This document shows positions 1-9,955 of a DNA stretch of 64,000 nucleotides, in pieces (position 1 is the first letter of the stretch; each line of letters starts with the position of its first letter). The position numbers were made by a program, and so were the translations under genes. The stretch comes from Petunia secreta. Lineage: Eukaryota; Streptophyta; Magnoliopsida; Solanales; Solanaceae. Below the pieces are notes generated by a model. The model saw only the letters and a program-made list of their open reading frames with translations, had not been told where the DNA came from and ran no database searches. Location of the stretch: positions 22,587,501-22,651,500 of the forward strand of contig JARKIP010000023.1 of the NCBI GenBank assembly GCA_029990175.1, given 5' to 3'.

Positions 1-1128
1 ATAGCATATATTCATTCTACAGTATATGTTATACTCTATATGGGTAATAAATATATCGAGATTTTGTCTATCAACTTTTTTGCTTCTGGAAGGATTGCTT
101 TTATAATAGGTAAGTATTGAGTTTTACACTGGCTAAATTATAGTTAGGCCGCTTAAATAGAATTTAATTATTTTCTGTATATGTTATGTATGTTCTATGC
201 ATGACAAGTGAATAATAAGTATATAGTAGTTTTTATATCCTGATTATGGCGATTAAATTTGAAAAGTGTACAACAAATTATTGCATTACATGTTTTGCTT
301 TTGTTCTCTTGAATGATTCATGCAAGACCATGTTAACAAAAGTTCATTTCCTCTTAAGTTATGCCATTACGGTAATCCTCTTTCACATTTACATAAAAAC
401 AGAAAGGTATTTAATTTCAAATGGAGGAAGTATAACGTACTATGCGCTAATCAAAATAAGTAGCCAACATAAATTGATTTCTTGTTCTTTTTTTGTTCTT
501 CTTTTGTCCAGTCGACACCCATTTTACCCGAATTGCTTAGAATTCGAAATAGAATTCGACTTTATGGAACTCACGGGTAAGACTTGGAGTCGTCATCTAA
601 TAAGCTATTTAATTAGGCATATTAGGACACCTACTTTGTTTCTACCCAATTTTAGAGTTGACTCCGAAATTTAGTTTACGAATCAGAACTTCTGAGTAAG
701 GGTTCCGATTAACCCGAAAGGAAGGCGTTAGTCATCTCTAAGGTTCCACCAAATATAGTTCGTGGCCGGACTAAACTCAAAACGAGGCAAAGAGATCATG
801 CGATTAACTATTAAAGATAACACTATAACATTTAATACAAACGTTTGCATAAAATAAGTAAAGGTCTCATTTTCTCCAATGAATTTCTCCTTAGCAAGCT
901 TCAATTGAATGCACCTTGCAAATGAAATAAATAAGTTAGTATGCTTAATATTCAAAGACCTGATTAATGGAATAAAAATAAAAAATAAAATAAGATAAAA
1001 GATAATGAAAAACAACAGAAAATTTGTCTTTTCCAACGGTGTCCTCTCCAATGAATTTTTTCAGAAAGTACCTCGCAAAAGAAATGTAAAAATAAATTAG
1101 TAAAATAAATAATAAAAAGTAAATGGAA
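1..1128. other. AT-rich flank without recognisable gene
   Basis: The stretch is AT-rich. The open frames in it (for example 246-674 on the plus strand) have low-complexity translations and match no family I know. About 535-780 has the look of degraded repetitive DNA, but I cannot assign it. It may be the host sequence beside the retrotransposon nest. Confidence 0.4.
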
Positions 1129-1149
1129 TAATGATGATGATAATAATAA

Positions 1150-1212
<63 letters not shown>
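1129..1212. repeat. (TAA)n microsatellite
   Basis: An almost pure TAA/ATA trinucleotide run with a few interruptions. It produces an artificial poly-leucine reading frame on the minus strand. Confidence 0.95.
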
Positions 1213-1215
<3 letters not shown>

Positions 1216-2002
1216 GAAAATAAAGGGAAAAAACAAAATTTAAAAGATTTATGCTCAAATTGATGTAGTGCATCGGGTAGAGGTTAGGGATGTCGGTACA
1301 GCTGCAAATACGGTGGACGGCCGGTTGTCATGCCAAGCACCGATCTCACTACTCCACCATCGCTTACTTTGAAAATTAATACGTATCATCATTGCCTATT
1401 TCATTTTCGGGATATGTAAAGGGACAATGCATATCTAACGGGACGAGACTCTAATGGCCTCCAAGATGTCATTGGCCAGTACAGTATCACGTTCAAATCA
1501 GTCCGTAGGCCTCAAATTGTTTATTTTTCATTGGCTAGCAACATAGTATATCATCTGTTCAAATCAGTAAGGAACCAGAACATTATCAAACATAAGATCT
1601 CGTCTATTCAAATCAGTAAGGGCCAAAATCATTGTCAAAGGACACTGAATAGAATTTTCAGGCGAACCAAACTTGTCTCCGAATGGGACGAACAAATATC
1701 CAAACAATTAAAAACGGGGCAAACGACAAGAAATTGCCAGAACCATTGAGATAAAATCTCAAATAATTCAAACTTGAACAAGACAAAGTATTTCCAAAAT
1801 CCTTAAAGAATATGCGAAACCAGCAAAAAACAAAAAATAGTAGCAGTGGATTAGGAATTAAGAGATGAGCAGCTAATTAGAATATCAAGACATAGTAGAA
1901 CAGTGAACGTCGCCAATCAGAGATGAGTTCTAATGAACTGAAATTGGGAAAAGAAGAGGGTGACTACCAGTGGCTTTTCCTGGTAGGAACCACGACGTCG
2001 CC
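1213..2002. other. Unassigned sequence with a short degenerate repeat
   Basis: No gene is recognisable. Around 1485-1650 the phrase TTCAAATCAGT recurs three times, about 55-65 bases apart, with similar flanks (CCNNAATCATTGTCAAA-like). This suggests a decayed local tandem duplication. The stretch ends at the T1 LTR. Confidence 0.45.
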
Positions 2003-2484
2003 TGTGTGAGCAAAAATATGTCACCTATTATTACGGAGAACAGGTCTAGCTGGCGAGACTAGGCTTACCTTACAAGTCACCGGACACAGAGGATACATGC
2101 CTGCTTCATGAGTTACGATCGTTCAGGCAGTATGGGCATAGGACGCAAGACATACATCCCGCCGACTTAGGGTTTACTGTCTCCTAGTTAGGGTTTCGTA
2201 TATACTACCGCCTTGAGTTTATATGCCCCTAGCCTTTATTAGTCTTTGTATTTTACCATAATTAGAACTAGGTAAATCTCTACTATAAGTAACCTTTCTT
2301 ATATTGTATTGTACATCAAGTGATTCACACTGAATCCGGCTATTCTTAAGGAATAATACTACTTACTTTCTTGTTCATTAATTTCTCTCTAATACTTACT
2401 TTTTCCGTCGTGTTTACCGTATTACTTGTGATCCTCTCATAAATTTAATTGTTTAACTTAGATGTCCAAGTTTAGGCAGAAATA
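2003..2484 (+). repeat. T1 5' LTR
   Basis: 482 bp. It starts TGTGTGAG and ends in AAATA, where other copies end AAACA. It is homologous along its length to the LTRs at 16579, 23167, 41197, 41560, 54998, 58220 and 62488. It is followed by a damaged primer-binding site at about 2486-2500, where the Lys-tRNA complement seen in T2 and T3 has lost roughly 13 bases. Confidence 0.9.
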
Positions 2485-2534
2485 GTTTGGTTCCCAAATA
2501 ATTGTAGGTATTCTACAAAAGAAAAGGTGCAGTC

Positions 2535-4195
2535 ATGTAAGACGACAACGATAACATCCCAAAGAACACTAGTGATGTAGTAGATGAATCTGTACAGGAT
2601 CCTAGCGATCCCAGTGTGCAGCCAAGGGATCCTGCCAAGGAGCCAGTCCATGTAGCCAGCGACGATGCATGAGATCAACCACGCGAAGATAATTCTGAGT
2701 TTAGAGGTTTCCTTGTTAATCTCATCAAAACCCTGTCAGAAGGGGCAGAGCAGAACTCGATCAACATGGTCGAGGGCATGACCCAAAAGTTAGGAGCGAT
2801 GTTCGCTGGATCGTCTCAAAGGCCAGCATCCCCGCGAGGACCAGTTCCCGTGAACGATTCACCAGCATTCATTCCTAATCGCAGGCTCAACATGGATGCC
2901 ACTCCTGGAAGCTCTACAGCAGTCAATAATCAAGACTTTAAAGGAACACTTGTCATTTAGGACATCCTAAAGGAGATGAAGGCCATCTACTATCTAATTG
3001 GTAACGTTCTGGGTGCTCCACCCCATGTTACCACCGTAGATGAGCAAAAATTTTACAAACATGCATACACAGCATGCGCTGCAACGATCCGTGTACAAAA
3101 GCACTTTCGCCTGCCGAATATTCTAAAGTATGATGGCACAACAGATCCGGATGAGCATATTGCTGCATACTATACAACCCTCAAAAGAAACGAAATCTCT
3201 GAGGAAGAAATTCAATCTGCTCTGGTGAAGAGGTTCGACTCGACTTTGACTAATGGCGCCCTTATTTGGTACACTCAGCTACCAATGGCCTCCATCGAGT
3301 CATTTACCCAGATGCAGGATCTGTTCAAGAAAGTGAATTCTGGCGCCCATAAGCGGGAGAAGCGCATGGACAATATTTTCGAGATTTGGCAGCGTGACGA
3401 TGAGTTATTGAATGATTACCTAGAAAGATTTCAGAAGGAACGTGTGGAGCTCCCTCCAGTACCCAACAATATTGTTGTGGTAGCCTTTGGCAAGATTATG
3501 AACTCTAGAGGATGTTGGCGACACGAGACATATAATGGAGTCTAACTCAACACCCCGTGTCAACATGGAGTACCCTGCATCAGTGGTACACTGACAAGCT
3601 CCACTTGGAGTCAGAACACTCCCAGAACCTTTAAGATAAAAGAAGGAAACGAGCAGGAAGTTCATCCCTGAAGGGAGAAAGTGACGAAAGAAGAGTAAAA
3701 TGAAAGACTCAGAGCCAAGATGGAGCGAGAAAGCAGGGCAGCACCCAAGGGTCCAGGTCCCAGGAGAAACGTACAGAGCCCCAACGTTTTAGAGATTTTG
3801 GTTTACGAGTCAACACCGTGAAACTACTCACCAATCACTTTGGAAAACTAGGCCCAAAAGAACGGTGGTTGCCCACCATAAATGGAGCAACCGGGGGGAA
3901 TCCAACGGCCTACTATGACTTCCATCGAAGCAGCAACCATGCTACGCTCTACTGCAAGGCCTTGATGTTAGAAATTGAGCATCTACTAAAGGAATAGCAC
4001 CTCAAGGATTTGATTGAAGAAAGAGCAAGGCGGTCAAGAGCACCGGACCCTGAGGATAAGTGGAGCATCAACGCAATATTCGCAACCTCAAGACCAATCA
4101 CAGCCTGGGTCTATAATGCCTGGGACATCCGTTAGCCCTATTATGTTCGGCCCGAAAGAGGAAGAAAGAATCAAGGTGCTCTCATCGTCCCCGTA
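2535..4195 (+). pseudogene. T1 gag pseudogene
   Basis: The Gag polyprotein forms the particle around element RNA. The start codon at 2535 is placed by alignment with T2 (17144) and T3 (42103), and here it is followed at once by a stop. The best conserved part is the retrotransposon gag domain at about 2976-3530 (residues KFYKHAY, KYDGTTDP, WYTQLPM, FQKERVELPP). Near 3911-3960 a variant zinc knuckle of the type C-x2-H-x4-H-x4-C has lost its first Cys (Tyr). There are in-frame stops before 2976 and after 3545, and probable frameshifts after that. The identification is firm and the gene is dead. Confidence 0.85.
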
Positions 4196-4530
4196 AGGGT
4201 ATCCAACCTTCAGATCAAGCGAGCTCGGGTTGACTCGGGAACTGATGTGAATATTATCTAGGGGGAGGTATTGCAAAAGATAGACCAGCACCATCAGGTG
4301 ATTCCGAGCCTTCGAATAATAATCGACTTCAATGGCCTTCTTGAGGAGCTTGTTGGAGAACTAGCTCTACTGGTTCATATCCCGGGCGTGATGAGCATAA
4401 CCTCTTTCTAGGTACTAACCTGTAATATTTCATATAATGTCATCTTGGGATGGCCAATGCATACACAGTGTAAGAGGAATTCCCTCAACACTCCATTAAG
4501 TCTTCAGATACCCTACCTTACATGAGGCTA
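4196..4530 (+). pseudogene. T1 aspartic protease remnant
   Basis: The retroviral-type protease would mature the polyprotein. The catalytic triplet is present as D-S-G-T at 4232-4243, followed by DVNII and a stop. Downstream residues (IPGV, SYNVILGWP) align with the protease of T3 and with the end motif VILGLPW there. Several stops follow. The sequence then runs straight to RNase H: the roughly 700 bp that should encode reverse transcriptase is absent. Confidence 0.75.
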
Positions 4531-4619
4531 GCAACATACGGAGTGAGCGGTCTTCGCCTGGAAATTATCCTGTATACAACAAAAACTTCGATTCAGGGCC
4601 GTTAGCTGAGGTAAATATG

Positions 4620-5225
4620 GGCGATAAAGAATCCTTTTGGTATGAGTCTATGGAGCGTAAGGCTAGAATAGAGATCGGTGAGTTGAGGGAGCGTTTGTTA
4701 GAGATGAGCCATCTAATTCCCAAGGCAGCAGAATTATGGTACTAGCTCTCCGAGGTACTGGTGAAACAGGAAAGACCCTGATGACTGATACGTTGTAGCT
4801 TGGTATTGGCCCAAGTGAAGGTGCAACTCTTGCAGCTTCCGGCAATAACTGAGCCAGACCAGGAAGAGCAGTTTTTGTTGTATATCTCAATCTCAGAATT
4901 AGCATGGAACGTGGTACTCGTACGAGAAGAAGCTGGGAGACAGTTTTTCATAGAGTACGCCAGCAAAGGACTTTTGTGCCCAGATAGGCTTCTGCCTCTA
5001 CCTGTTCAGTTTATTACGGCCGTGGTCATGGCAACTCAGGAGTTGCGTATGTATTTTCTTAGCCATACGGTCAGTGTGGTTTCTTCTGTACCGTTACGGA
5101 CCATTTTGTCTCGACTTGGGCTCTCAAAAGGGTTGGCGGAATGGGGTGAAGAATTGGGAGAATATGATATCATTTACCAACCACGAACGCCCGTCAAGTC
5201 ACTAGCTCTAGAAGGTTTCACCTAA
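4620..5225 (+). pseudogene. T1 linker plus first RNase H domain
   Basis: A short helical segment (4640-4790, pattern ARIEIGELRERLLEMSHLIP) joins the protease to the RNase H domain (4800-5225). RNase H removes RNA from the RNA/DNA hybrid. Family landmarks are EYASKGLL, LPVQF, ATQELRMYF and the closing EYDIIYQPRTP. The early catalytic Asp position reads LLYISIS, which fits the degenerate first RNase H known for Tat elements. The same linker occurs in T3 (44026) and T8 (about 60000), so the RT loss is shared. Confidence 0.75.
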
Positions 5226-5640
5226 GATTTTGTGGAGGAATTAGCATTGAAGGTGGAGGAATCAATCAAAAGTGCAGAGACGATCGAGTCCGGGCACTGG
5301 GAAATCCATACGGACATGGATCTCGAAGGAGAAAAAGCCAACCTTGACTTATAGGTTTAGACACCCACCGGGAAGGTCTTCTCCAAGTCCGTGAAAGGTC
5401 CAAGCATCGAAGTAAAATATGAAGCCATAATCCAAGATCTTGACTTAGCCTTCATATTGGGGGCCAGGGAGGTCAGCCTCTACAGTAGTTCCAAGCTATT
5501 GGTCAATCGAGCGAATGAGGTTTTTACCACGGAAGACATGCCAGATCGGCAAGGAAAATCAAAGAACTTTTGAAAAACTTTCATAAGTGGGAGTTTGTCT
5601 ATTGGGAGGAAAGCTCAAACGAGTACGAAGCGTTCAAGGA
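5226..5640 (+). pseudogene. T1 archaeal-type RNase H (aRNH) remnant
   Basis: A second RNase H domain is a Tat-lineage hallmark. Seen here are the strand HWEIHTDMD (5299-5325), the central EVKYEAIIQDLDLAFILGARE and the segment SSKLLVNRANEVF (about 5400-5530). These correspond to the family pattern of a catalytic Asp strand, an E-YEA helix and a D/S-LVV strand. A stop falls at 5353 and a frame change occurs after 5570. It is followed by a spacer and the start of integrase. Confidence 0.7.
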
Positions 5641-5679
5641 TTCAGGCACTGGTTCAGATGGCCAGAAGATAGTGATTGA

Positions 5680-5900
5680 GTTGACCCCTGCGGACCTGAT
5701 GAACTTTGAAGTTCCAAATACAGGATCTGCTTCGGATTAATGACACGGGTTGATCAATTAGTTGGACAAGATAATACCCCCAGAGGACAAGCCAGAAAGT
5801 AGACAGTTGCGGAACCACGAAGTTCATTATTGTTTGATAAATAAGGACCTATACCATCGGATGGTCAGCAGACCACAGGTCACATCTCAAGGCTCATCAC
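5680..5900 (+). pseudogene. T1 integrase N-terminal stub
   Basis: Residues of the form LMNFEVPNTGS, then LDK-PPEDK-ESRQLR and CLINKDLYHR, align with the region before the integrase zinc domain in T6 (55414) and T8 (61080). The sequence then leaves the family. The HHCC, DDE core and C-terminal domains are all missing, so the element could only have moved with integrase from elsewhere. Confidence 0.65.
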
Positions 5901-5939
5901 CCTCCGACGAGGGAGCCCTAGCAGATGCCTCCGTTTGAC

Positions 5940-6932
5940 GATGGAAGTACAATCCTTCTCTGTATTCACTTTAATAAGTCTATAGTTATCTTTTTAATTT
6001 TGACTACAGTATTTTAATACTTATCAGCTATGTTACGAGTTTTCATTCATAAAGTTCAGCCTTTGCGCCCCTATTCATCAATAAACTACTATTTTACTTA
6101 GTTTTACAATTCAGATCCATCTACGACCCAAATATTCATAGTCCCAGCCAGACATAAGTTGAAGTATAGCCACTTTTCGCTAGAAAAAGTAGGGTAAACT
6201 ACTCGCTTAGAGCTAGATCACGTCTAGCTAAGCACAGGCATTATTCGAAACTTGAACTCATCAACTCAACAAATTGCACCTACATGCCGGTGGGGACGCC
6301 CGCTCGCATAGTTCAGAAATTCTTAACAAACTCGAGTATAAAAGCGTTGATGTTCTAGTTGGAATGCAAAAACATCCCGTTACATATCACAGGCTAACGT
6401 CGTCCCATCTTGGGCGCAAAAAAGCCGTCTATTATTGGCACAATATAAGTCGTCTCTCACTTGACGCAAATGAAGCGATCCTCAGTGCGCACACCCGTCT
6501 TTTAAAGACACTAGCCTAGAAAGGCACACAATACATGCTGCTTAACTACAAAAGTACGCAGAAAAATGTTAATGAACGTCCGTTTCACTAATAACAAATA
6601 GCTCGTAGGCTTATAATATACAATTAAGTCCTTTTGAATACAACACTGTTCAGTACAGGTATTCTAAAAAAAACTATAAAGGCAAAACTATAAACTTCTA
6701 GAAATCTATACGGTTGAAGATCCTTCATCATTGTAGCTACAAGCCGCTAAGCAGTTTTCGAAGTTCTTCCAGCATCAGGAGATATTTCAGCCCGAGCAAT
6801 GGTCGATGCACAATCACTAATATAACCAAGTCCCTAATACCTTTATCAAAGCAAGGGTCCTCGGAAGTGTTTGAGCACAAACACAACCCTCCTTCATCTC
6901 GTCCGTTGAAATTGAAGAGAAACTAGAAGATC
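5940..6932 (+). other. T1 3' internal non-coding region
   Basis: No gene is seen. Parts align with 19440-19990 of T2 and 45420-45650 of T3 (shared AGATCCATCTACGA, ATTCATAG and the hairpins at 6172-6229). The region is cut at 6932 by AthB and resumes at 40152. Confidence 0.6.
6172..6229 (+). other. Twin hairpins in Tat 3' region
   Basis: The first stem is ACTTTT (6172-6177) with AAAAGT (6185-6190). The second is AGCTAGA (6211-6217) with TCTAGCT (6223-6229) around a TCACG loop. Both stems are retained in T2 (19680-19697 and 19718-19736) although the surrounding sequence has diverged. An RNA role is inferred. Confidence 0.5.
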
Positions 6933-8324
6933 TGCTTTACGCTCAATCCTACACCATTAATGGTGAGGAGCGGTCGTCAAAATATAATACCCAATATGAG
7001 TCGGGGTTGATTTTTCAAGGGAACTAGCTCGTTCAAGTAAGAGAGTCGCAAATAGAAATTCAAATATTATTTAGTTAAGAATCTTAGAAATGGGGTTGTT
7101 TGTTGTAAATCTATGTTAAACTACGATGCATATAAATTAAAGCAAGTAATTGATTCTGTATTAAGAGGCTAGGGGTATAAACAACTAATAGTAGCTTCTA
7201 ATCAATGGGTATAATAGTTTCATCTTCCTAACAGGAGCATAATTATGGTCGAGTTGTTCTACTGTAATCCCTAGAATCCTCCCGGAATAAGAGGATCTAC
7301 CTCACTACGCTCGCCAAAGCTATAGTTAGGTGCATAACGCTCTACTCATAGACCCAAGGAAAGGATACCTCTTCCAATCATAAATTCTTTTAGATAGGTT
7401 AGGCTATTTAATAGCCAACAAAACCCAAATTCTTGCCGACTCCACTAATATACACTAACTAATCTCTCCAGACTCTTTAATTAGCAAAGTAGACTTAAAA
7501 CTATAATATCATGGATACCAAAATTTTCGATGTTATTATAATGAGTTTGATAATTGATACTTGTGATATTGTTGGTGAGTCTAAGCAACATCCATTGATT
7601 TTTTACCGCTTATAGAATGTTTACACCCCTAGTTATAAATTTAGCTATTCATACTAGGGGTTTGGATCAAAGCAATAAACATGTAATGAAATGATGAAAT
7701 GATTTCAAACATAGATCTTGAATTGATATATGAATCGAGATTCAAAAGTACAAGTTATGAAGCTTTCAAAGTGATGGAATGCCTTCTACTTGTCTCTTAA
7801 AATCGCCTCTAAGAGCAGTGTTTGTAATATGGTGCGTTTTAAAGTAAAACCCTAGCTTTTCTATTTATACTAAGATAAGATTCACATCTTCAGTAGGTGA
7901 GGCGGTCTGCCTAAGCAGGGAGGCAGTCCGCCTCTCTCTTGTCTCATGGGATTGCAACTCTTTGAATTTTCCTAGATGGTCTGCCTAGTAGCTAGGGCGG
8001 TCCGCCCTTCATGATTCTTCTTTAGGCGGTCTGCCTGGACTTCAAGGTGGGGCGCCTCAAGCTTTGCCTCAATTTTCAGCTCCCTATTTCTTCCTTAGGC
8101 GGTCCGCCTAACCTTGAGGCGGGGCGCCTCTTCTGTGACATCACGAAATTCACACTTTGGCTCCAGTTCTCGCTCTTTTGCTTCAATCTTTAACCACTGT
8201 TCATGAAAAATCATTACAACCTGATACTAAGCAATTTATGACATTAATAACACCAAATGTTACTTTTGGATTCAAAAATGAAAGCTTAAAGTAGTCTTTA
8301 AGTTGGTAAAATACCAACTTATCA
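6933..8324 (-). repeat. AthB 3' LTR
   Basis: 1392 bp, homologous to 38828-40151. It contains a minus-strand TATA box (about 7858-7866). Upstream of this in element sense (7905-8120) lies a cluster of short GC-rich palindromes built on GGCGGTCCGCC and GGCGGTCTGCC. It is bounded on the right by the polypurine tract (minus strand, GTTTGAGGAAGT) at 8325-8336. Confidence 0.85.
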
Positions 8325-9955
8325 ACTTCCTCAAACTTGAGTCTTTGCTTGTCCTCAAGCAACTCAAAATTAAGAATACCAAAGCAATTCTTCTTTTAAG
8401 CGCAATGTCAAGTCATGTTACACATTTACTATTACAAAAATTATTTTGCATTAATGAATCAGTTAGTACCAACTAGTTACACTTATCCATATGAATACCT
8501 GACAAGCAACTATGTATTTTAATCGAACCATGGGCAAAAGGAAACACATGAGCCTGTAGAGTTGCCTCATGGTCATCGGCTCGCTTCACTTGTTATCCTC
8601 ACGAAAAAGAAAGGAGTCCTTCACTCACAAAGCACTTTTTTAGAACAAAAATTAGCCTCCAATTATTCGAACTCTCACGCTTGCACAGAAATGCTCATGC
8701 ATGTTTCCCAAAAACTCGAAGTCTCGCCCTTCTTTTACTTCTTCACTAATGTAGGGAAACTTTACTAGAGATCAATTAGGATTTGATAAGGTTGTAATAT
8801 AAGTTTTTTGTTCAAGGTGTGGTATATTTGGCTAATCAGTGAGTTATACCTGCTCAACACTACATCATTTTTGATCTTTTAAGTGAAACTTTCCTTTTCT
8901 TTTCTTTTCGGCTAATTCTACCTTTTTCTTGAAGATGGTATTAGTCATTCCCTCTTTTATTCACTTCTTTTTTTTTCCTTTTCTCTTTTGATTCTATTTT
9001 TGTTTTTCTTTGATTTTCTTTTCTTCTATTTCTTTTGTTTTCTTAACTTCAAATGATATTCTCAAAGGAATTCCAAACTCTCACCATCTCCCCCAAACTT
9101 AGGTGTTAGCCTATGTCGCACATTTTTCAATGCATACATGGAGGTTAGGGCCAAAAGAGGGTTGGTACCTTAGCATACAAGAATTGGTCCGGTTTACACT
9201 TTGTGGTTGCCAAATGAATCAGTTAAAAGCTCAAAGAGGTTGACTAGGAATAAGATATAAGGGTAAGCCATTTAGAATTCTAGCGGTCCAAGAAAAGCCT
9301 AATATCATATCTCAAGTCGAACCTCGCCTAGGATTTTGTCTCAAAGTACACTAAGAGCAAGTTTCAAACTTCTAAGTCACATATACAAGCTTATTATTCA
9401 AAAACCTCACCATGCATGCAAGTGATCTTCCAAGTACAAAATCTAAACACAAAATAAGGACACTCACTCATGAAGCAAACAATGGTCTAAGATTAGACCA
9501 CGCCAAAAACTCAATTAATCCAACAAAAGACCCTCACGGTCTACAACTTATGCCATGTAAATCAAAATACACATCTACTGTCAAAATGCCATAAAACCAA
9601 AGTAATATGAGGTAGTACCACATGAGTCATTAATACATTTCCAAAAAGTTTTCATGTACATTACATGGTGCAAAAAGAACCTCCGAAAAAACCAAGCAAT
9701 GAAAATCGAAAGCTTATATGAAAAGCTAAAAAGTTGGAACATAACATAAACAAATAACTATGCTAAGCAAGTGTATATACATCAAAATGGTTCGAATTTG
9801 TACATGGATATCATTAAGCACAAGTACAACTCTATCCAAAATACATATACAAATTCAAACCCCCTTCCCCAACTAAAAACTCTAGCATCGTCCCTACATG
9901 CTAAGTAAATCAAAGTAAAGTACAAGGAGAGTATAAAGGTGACTCCCTGGTGCTC
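8325..9955 (-). other. AthB 3' non-coding region
   Basis: No coding signal is seen. It begins with the polypurine tract and a stem-loop (8345-8362). It contains a long pyrimidine-rich stretch on the plus strand (about 8870-9055), that is, a purine-rich stretch in element sense. It lies between the third ORF and the 3' LTR, as in AthC (26172-28141). Confidence 0.55.
8345..8362 (-). promoter_or_regulatory. Stem-loop beside AthB polypurine tract
   Basis: In element sense TTGCTTGAGGACAAGCAA: a perfect 7-bp stem with a 4-base loop. The same structure lies beside the AthC polypurine tract at 26191-26208 with one base pair changed on both sides (T-A here, C-G there). Confidence 0.65.

Noticed and set aside
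246..674. Plus-strand open frame of 142 codons as a host gene
   Set aside because: Low-complexity translation with no family motif, in AT-rich DNA with no supporting gene signals.
964..1236. Minus-strand open frame rich in Leu
   Set aside because: It is the translation of the TAA microsatellite and its AT-rich flank.
6928..6937. AGATC as the AthB target duplication
   Set aside because: The right flank after 40151 reads ACCCC. No matching 5-mer is found, so the duplication is decayed or the edge is misplaced by a few bases.
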